Shown one piece after another: positions 57,475 to 64,000 of a stretch of 64,000 nt of DNA. The first letter of the stretch is position 1; the number at the start of each line of letters is the position of its first letter. The stretch covers positions 1 through 64,000 of the forward strand of contig NW_026729285.1 of the NCBI RefSeq assembly GCF_030272615.1, given 5' to 3'. Both the position numbers and the translations under genes were made by a program. The notes beneath the pieces were generated by a model, which was given only the letters and a program-made list of their open reading frames with translations, was not told where the DNA came from and ran no database searches. Origin of the DNA: Cryptomeria japonica (Eukaryota; Streptophyta; Pinopsida; Cupressales; Cupressaceae).

Positions 57475-60400
57475 TTCTTCTTCTTCTTCTTCTTCTTCTT
57501 CTTCTTCTTCTTCATCATTGATAAATTGTTGATCGTGATCATCATCCACTTCATCTTCTACTTCTTCAGTATCTTCTTCTTTGATATCTTCTTCTTCCAT
57601 CACATTATACTTTATCGGCCTTCCTCTTGGATCATGTCTAACAACAAATGACCAACCCGGTTTATGTGGAACCTCTGAGTAAAATACTTGCTCACATTGG
57701 CTTGGAAGAACATAGGGCTCATCCCCAACTGGCTCAAATGACCTTGTATTTAGCATTGTAAAACCATTATCATGTTAATAGTTCTATCAGGATCATTTTT
57801 ATTCAATTGTAGCCTGTACCATTTGATGACGAACAAAACTAATTTGAAGGAATTAAAGTCACACTCAAGTATATCATCCAAAATGCCATAGTATTGATTT
57901 TGAGACTGTTGAGGATGTATGTCATTTCTCGATGAAATATTTGTCACCTCAAAGACTGCAGTGATGCCAGAATCACAAGTTTTCTTCGTGTCATCCAACT
58001 TTTTATGCAAAATTTATGACCATTGTAGCACATAGCGTTGTGGTGTTTGACCTGCGATATGTCAAACATGTAAAATTTATGGCATTGTGAGTTGATAAAC
58101 ATATGGGTGATTACTAAATTTATATGTACCTATTTATCTCTTAAACCATATGCTAAATCAATTTCCCTTTGTGTAACATTGGAATCTCCATTACGATGAG
58201 CTTCTTTAACCAATGAAGCCACACCTTCCCATGTTAACGTGCATCCAGAATGTTGACAATATTCAATCCATACTGTCATCCAATCAAGATTGTTTGCAAT
58301 ATACAAATGTAGTGCATCCCACTCTCGACCAACTGTACAAAAAATAAATAGACGTCTTACAATCGATTTATTTTGAAGATTAAGAATTAATTAACTACAA
58401 TAACATCTTATAATTACCTCTCACTTTCCTCAATCTACCTTTCCCCATCAAGTACTCCCCTTCGAATTTGTTAATGGGGTTGGGATCCCAAATGCAATCC
58501 ACGTGGATCTTTGCTGCAAACTTAAGAAGATGTTTAAAAATGTACACCATAGTCTGGTATACCATATATCCCTCCACCACAGAACCCTCAAGATGTGCTC
58601 TTTGTCGAACCAAAGCCTTCAAAAATTTCAAGTGCCTCTCAACCATCCACATTGACCTAGTGTGTACAGGTCCACACAATTCAATCTCCTCAACTTGATG
58701 TATGAGGTAATGTTCTTGTGCATTGAAAAAAGCTGGAGGTAGACACTTTTGCATTTCACACATTAAATGAGGAATTTTTCTCTTCCACTATTTTATATCA
58801 TCTTTATGGATTTCTTTACATGGCAACCACCTACAAGATATTCAAGACGCAAAAAAATATATTACATAACAAGTAAAACAAATAGCAAATATAATATCTA
58901 TACAACGAACTGAACAAATATCACTACTTACCTCATGTATTTTCTAAGATCATATATGACTTGCTTGACATTATTGTCAAAGTCATCCGGGAGAGATAGA
59001 GGTAGAACGTACTACAACAATTATAAACTTCTTTTTCATTTTTTTGTAAAATAATACAATGAAAAGTACACATACATGCAGTACTTAAATACATACGAAA
59101 AACACAACATGAATTACCTTAATGAAGGTATGCCAATCATGCATTTTCATCCCTGGCCCAAATTCACTTTTCTTTGATATGAGATTGTTTATGTTTGCAG
59201 CAAATCCTGTGGGAAATCAAATTTTTCGTATGACTTCTTTTATAGCATTTCTTTGCTGGTCCGTTAATAACCAAGGAAGCTTACTTATATTAATCTGGTC
59301 TCCATGGCTATTTGATTGAATGACATTTATCATTGCATGATTGTAATCCTGAATGTCACTACATATTTTGACAATTTTTCCTTTGTCACGCCTTCCATCC
59401 AATATTTTACATACTATCTCTATTATATTCTTTCCAATATGCATACTATCAAACAAATGAACAATTTGTAATTGCTCATAGTAGGGAAACCTACTAAACT
59501 GTCGAGGATAACTTTTTAGTCCCTTAGGAAGGTGGTCATTTATGCCTTCACGACCTTCATGATCATTAATCACATCATCAGTAAACAAAACAAAATAGAA
59601 AAGATGTTTTATGACAAACCAATAGATGGAATGACATTACCTTGATGATTAATTCTATTATATTCCAACTTCCACAGGTGAGGTGGCATTCTTTGTGGCT
59701 TTGATGTATTCTCTTCTTTCCCATTGAAAAGATGTTTTTTCAGTATTTCGATACTTATGATTTTTGTGGAGAAAGTGCCTATACTCATCAAACACCTGCT
59801 TTCCTAAACTTTTTGAATGACGACATTTCATCTTTGGACCACAAACAAGACATGCAAATTTTCCCTTTGTTTGAAGACCTACAAGATAATGTATAATTGG
59901 ATTAAATATGATAATTTTTTGAATTATAATGTTCATGCACAACTTAAACACTATAACATACCACCAAAATGTGTTAGCCCTGGGGCATCATGTATTGTCC
60001 ATAGAAGCATCGCATGGAATTGAAATTGTCTTTGTCCTATTGGTCTAGAGATGTCATACATAGTGGCACCATTCCATAACTCCAGCAACTTGTCTATAAG
60101 AGGCTCAATATATACATTCATATCTTTAACTTGGTACTTACCTAATCGAATGAACAAAAACATTACATAATTATTATGACCATTTTACTGCAATATTTAT
60201 AAATAAATTTAGACAACTATATTTAAATGATAAAATACCTGGAACAATCATTGCCAACATTATGTGCTCCCTCTTTATTGACATCCATGGAGGAATGTTA
60301 TTGTTGATAACAAAAACAGGCCACACTAAGTAAACAGATCTCATCTCTCCAAATGGATTGACACCGTCCGCTGCCAATGAAAGCCTGAGATTACGAGTTT

Positions 60401-61419
60401 CTTCTTTAAAGTGTGGAATATAGTGAAGAACCTTGCGAGGAACCCTTTTTGTTATTTGATCTATTTGATATCTATTGATATGACATTCAGGGCATTCAGT
60501 TCAAAATTCATGTTGTTTGTGATATATATAATATGATCATTAGGACAAGCATCTATTGCTTGATACTCCATTCCAATATCTTTCATAATGGCAGATAATT
60601 CTCGGTATGAGCGAGGTAGAATATTTGATGGTGGTAACAAAAACTCACCTATCAATCTACAACAAAAAAATATAATTTGTTAATATAAAGAATATTAATG
60701 GTACAACATGATTCACAATTTATTATGACATATATGACATACCTTAACATATGTGACATTGTTATGTTCGATAAACCATTCATAACCTTCAAGTTCACCA
60801 ACAACAATACAGCAGAGAGAAGAGTTCTCTGCGAACCTTCGTAAAGGGCCTCAGATGCCTTCTCAAGTAGAGGGACATCATGAACAAAATCAAGGTCATC
60901 TTCATCATCATGACCAATTGTGCAAGTACTAAATGTGTCATGGATCAATGTATTTGCACCATCATCTTCAATGGTGTTTTCTAGCTCATGATCATCATCT
61001 TCCATGGGATCATTATCTTCAGCTTCGATATTCACACCTCCATGTTTGTCCACTTTGAAAACCATATTCTTCGGGTTGTGTTGATCCATACCATGTGCTT
61101 TGCGGTGCTCAACCTATATAAAATTGATAAACATAAATAAACCATGATCATGATCTCATCATCACGTGATTTATTATGTATATAAATTGTTAAAATGATA
61201 TAATGAAAAACTTACCAATGGATGATAATCATGTCCACCTTCAATGTGACCATGCAGCCTACAATATTTCTTCGGTGTTTTGATTAGAAGTCTTCTAGTC
61301 TTTAACCCCTTACAGATTTTGCATGGACAATAACATTTTCCATCACCTTTTCTTTTCAAGTTAGACCACAATCTAGAAATTGTCTCCTTATTTTGTTGTT
61401 CGTTAATATTGTCTGACAT
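57229..61419 (-). pseudogene. CACTA TNP2-type transposase, decayed
   Basis: Multi-exon gene. The first exon (61419-61216) starts MSDNINEQQNKET, with CYCPCKICKGLK and a GG(H)DYHPL end before GTAAGT; this is the transposase-associated domain. An acidic exon follows (about 61113-60745), ending LYEGSQRTLLSAVLLLVNLK. Then come GEFLLPPSNILPRSYRE and CPNDHIIY; RLSLAADGVNPFGEM and WPVFVINNNIPPWM (about 60360-60265); YIEPLIDKLLELW and LLWTIHDAPGL; GLQTKGKFACLVC; RFPYYEQLQIVHLFDSMHIGKNI; PPAFFNAQEHYLIHQVEEI and RSMWMVERHLK (DUF4218-like, about 58763-58417); and DEPYVLPSQCEQVFYSEVP (DUF4216-like, about 57700). It ends in a long acidic tail. In intact elements the protein cuts and joins element ends. Lesions include a frameshift and stop near 60490-60520, a frameshift near 59745 and TGA near 59214. 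Confidence 0.85.
57244..57513 (-). repeat. Coding trinucleotide array (GAT/GAA/GGT) in the TNP2 tail
   Basis: On the minus strand, runs of GAA then GAT, then GGTGAT, then GAT again encode about 90 residues of Glu, Asp and Gly-Asp repeats in the transposase frame, which stays open to TGA at 57231-57229. It is a microsatellite expansion within a coding exon. Confidence 0.9.
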
Positions 61420-64000
61420 GGTCTTTCTTCATAGGCAAGAAAATCGAGCTATAGAACTAGTTATATAGAAGTTGAAATGTTAGTTATGAAATCATGTTTC
61501 AGTATAATATACCAAATTAAATTGAAAATAGAAATTATCATCATTGAACCAAAACCATTTAACTCTTCTTTTTCATCTCAAAACATATCTAATGGCTTTG
61601 TGGTATGTAATCCTTGTATAATATATTAAGTTGACTAATGTCTAATTGGGGTAATCCATGAATGTCTAATATGAATTCAGTATCCTAAACATTGGAGAGA
61701 CCTTATCTGACTTGCCTAATCAATGTGGTTGTTGTCCTAATATGAAATACTGGGTTCTACCCTTGCCTCTGCATCAAACTTCTCACATCATGTTTCTTCA
61801 ACAAAACACACTAATATGAATTGAGCCAACACCATGAGGATAGGGTCAAGTATCATGGCAACTAATCATAATACGTGAAGACGGGGTTCACACATAAGTG
61901 TTGACTCTCAACAATGCCACACTTCCAAAATTGTCAGTCTCAAGACTTGTCCTATTGGGTGAGCACTCATTGATGACCACAAGGCCAAATCAATGTATGT
62001 AGGCTTCGAAATCCTAACTCTAGGCTAGGAGGACCCTATAAAAGTTCTATGAACACTCACTTGGTATTACAATAGAAAGAGCCTTCCTCTAGAACTTTGT
62101 TTGCAACGCACACATCAATATTAGTAATAATTGTTATGATGGATGGTCTATTAGGATGGTAAATAAAATGCTTATTCTTTTTCGACCCTTTGAAACTACC
62201 ACAAGGTATTTGACTTGCCAGGGTCCCCACACATCACTTCAACAACAAACATTAGGTAATTCAACCTTTTGCCTTCTCAATGCATTTGTTTTTGTCTTTC
62301 ACTGGTTTTCTCAGTCTGATACATAGGGCTATCAGACCTTGCATGACATCATCACATGTGCCTTCCAATATGTAGTCCTTTCATATTTTAGGTGCCTACA
62401 CACTATGTTTTTGTTAAGTATTGATGTAGTCTTAAGACATCTCATGACTCCATTACATGTCCACACTTAGGTTTACAAACACAACTTTTTCAAAACAAAA
62501 ACAACATCAATAGTAAAACTATGACTGTGACAATCAATACCCTTAGGACAATCATAGAAATTTAATCTATTTCATTTGGTTTTGATCGACAAACCCTTCC
62601 AAAGTTTGCATCGGGTCCCCTCACCCCTCTCTCTATCATCAACCACTTCAAAATAAAAATTGCTTGGTCTTCCCACCAAATTCTTCCCTAATATAATACA
62701 TAGCATGAAAAAAGGTCTATCATCAAGCATGATATGATACATAGCATGAAAAAATGCACATAAAACCCCAATTTCATTAAGAAAAACTCTTAGATGGCAT
62801 GCCAAAGGCCTATTTATTCCCATCCAAGTGTGCTACAACCTCAAACCACCATAAAATAACTTTCCAACCATATTTTTAAGAAGTTTCTACAAGAAATGCA
62901 AAAGTTGTCACAATATGACAACATTTTTCCCAATGGACCTCAAACTTTCACAATTAGGTCTCTATTTTTTATTAGAATGTGATATATGACTAATTATTAC
63001 AGGATGTTAATAACTTGGGTATCATGCTTTTATGTGTCTCTGACATGACTCCTAGTAACTATATAAGGATCTTACTAATTCTAGATCTATGCCTTGTCTT
63101 TTTTATATGGTTCCTAGTGAGAATATATGAATCTTACTAGTTCTAAATGTCATAACTTTTTGTTTTGCATGCTCCATGTGTGTTACCAATGTTACTCATA
63201 TTACTCACTTTGTACTTCCCTTTTATCTCAATATTGTAGATTGACAATATCATGTCTTGGGAGCTACCACCTTTCCATACTTGTAGTCATCTTGACTCTT
63301 CAATATCTTGGTGAAATAATATTTGGTTTCTCCATATTTTCCAAAGAGTAAATGAGCATAATTTCATACTCTTGCTAAGAGGGGGCTCAATATTGCATCA
63401 TAAGTTGTATCTCTTTAAAAATATACACTAAGTTTGGACTCAATTTAAGTGGTTGTGCCTTATTTATGCCTAATTGTACTTAGGTTTGACAATGTTTCCA
63501 TAAATTTGGTTCATTCCCTTATTCATGATGTTCCTCATGGCTCATTTTTATAGGACTAGGGTCTTGGGAACCCTTATTCATGGAAATTGGACCTAAAATT
63601 TGAAAGATGAATGTTGGATTCGTAAATAGTAGGACTTTCCTCTCCAAATTTGGACTTTTGCAAAAGTTCAATTTGAAAAGGTGCAAGGACCATCCATATA
63701 AGGTCCATCTTGAAAATTAAATGATAATACCATGCATGCATATTAAATGATATAGTCAAGTAATAAAGAAGGAAAACCCTTTTTTGAAGTTGTCAAATGA
63801 TTTTAAAGATGCACAACAGTCCACTAAATGCAATTCACTAAAAAATAAAGGAAAGTATGCTACAAGATAGTGGGTATGATGCAAGGAATGAAGTTAAATA
63901 GACAGAAAAACCATGAATATTACCAAGTCAAAAGGAGTAGCTATGACCTCTTAGGTGTTTTTTCACTTGCATAAATTAGACTTCTTAAGGATAGAAACAC
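61420..64000. other. Unassigned, 5' side of the CACTA element
   Basis: This should include the 5' end of the CACTA element, but I found no clear CACTA terminus (TAGTG on the plus strand) with inverted partner. No gene, RNA or other repeat was recognised. Short frames at 62572-62823, 63127-63351 and 63574-63759 have no motifs. Confidence 0.3.

Noticed and set aside
57244-57651. Plus-strand Ile- and Ser-rich frames opposite the TNP2 tail
   Set aside because: They are shadows of the GAT/GAA trinucleotide array. The minus-strand frame joins to a recognisable TNP2/DUF4216-like region.

Overview
The window is nuclear DNA of a seed plant with a large, AT-rich, repeat-dense genome. A tandem cluster of RNL-type (ADR1-like helper) NLR genes, spliced with GT-AG introns, sits among Ty1/copia, L1-type LINE and CACTA elements, foldback elements and long CT/GA arrays. 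Tandem RNL clusters are better known from conifers than from flowering plants, so a gymnosperm is a reasonable guess; the sequence does not prove it. No tRNA, rRNA or CRISPR was seen, and no single-copy host gene other than the NLRs was recognised.

Layout. 0-8.3 kb: NLR copy 1 (minus strand, broken) and its spacer, which carries a 1.38-kb LTR with a primer-binding site. 8.3-28.2 kb: a block of about 20 kb that interrupts the NLR array. It holds CT/GA microsatellites, a duplicated minisatellite-like unit (13.8-15.2 kb), a decayed minus-strand multi-exon gene flanked by recurring CGCGTAC/CATACG motifs (16.3-20.6 kb), and a decayed L1-type LINE (21.5-25.7 kb, plus strand). 28.2-39.8 kb: NLR copies 2 and 3 (minus strand), about 6.9 kb apart, separated by a spacer that carries the same LTR as the copy 1 spacer. 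39.8-46.8 kb: an oligo(T)-bordered probable retroposon tail, a TCGNC-rich CACTA-type terminus candidate, a foldback element and a 415-428 bp unit repeated three times. 46.8-61.4 kb: a CACTA transposon on the minus strand, with a TNP2-type transposase (57.2-61.4 kb) and a second gene carrying a Ptta/En/Spm-type domain (46.8-56.2 kb). A 5,994-bp Ty1/copia element is inserted in an exon of that second gene. 61.4-64 kb: no recognised features.

The three NLRs share a five-exon structure. Each is damaged differently: copy 1 by a nonsense codon and a 3' truncation, copy 2 by a 1-nt frameshift, copy 3 by a 25-bp tandem duplication. None has a visible RPW8-type N-terminal domain, and copies 2 and 3 have lost the glycine next to the Walker A lysine. 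Copy 3, with a TATA box upstream, is the most likely to be expressed. The LTR shared by both spacers, and the matching spacer ends at 1.1, 7.6, 28.2 and 36.0 kb, indicate that the array grew by tandem duplication of a unit of about 6.8 kb and was later broken by deletion and insertion.

The copia element is the most intact mobile element. It has two 885-bp LTRs, a 5-bp target-site duplication, a primer-binding site and a 1,347-codon gag-pol frame interrupted by one stop. All exon coordinates and domain calls come from reading motifs and splice sites by eye; no database search was run.
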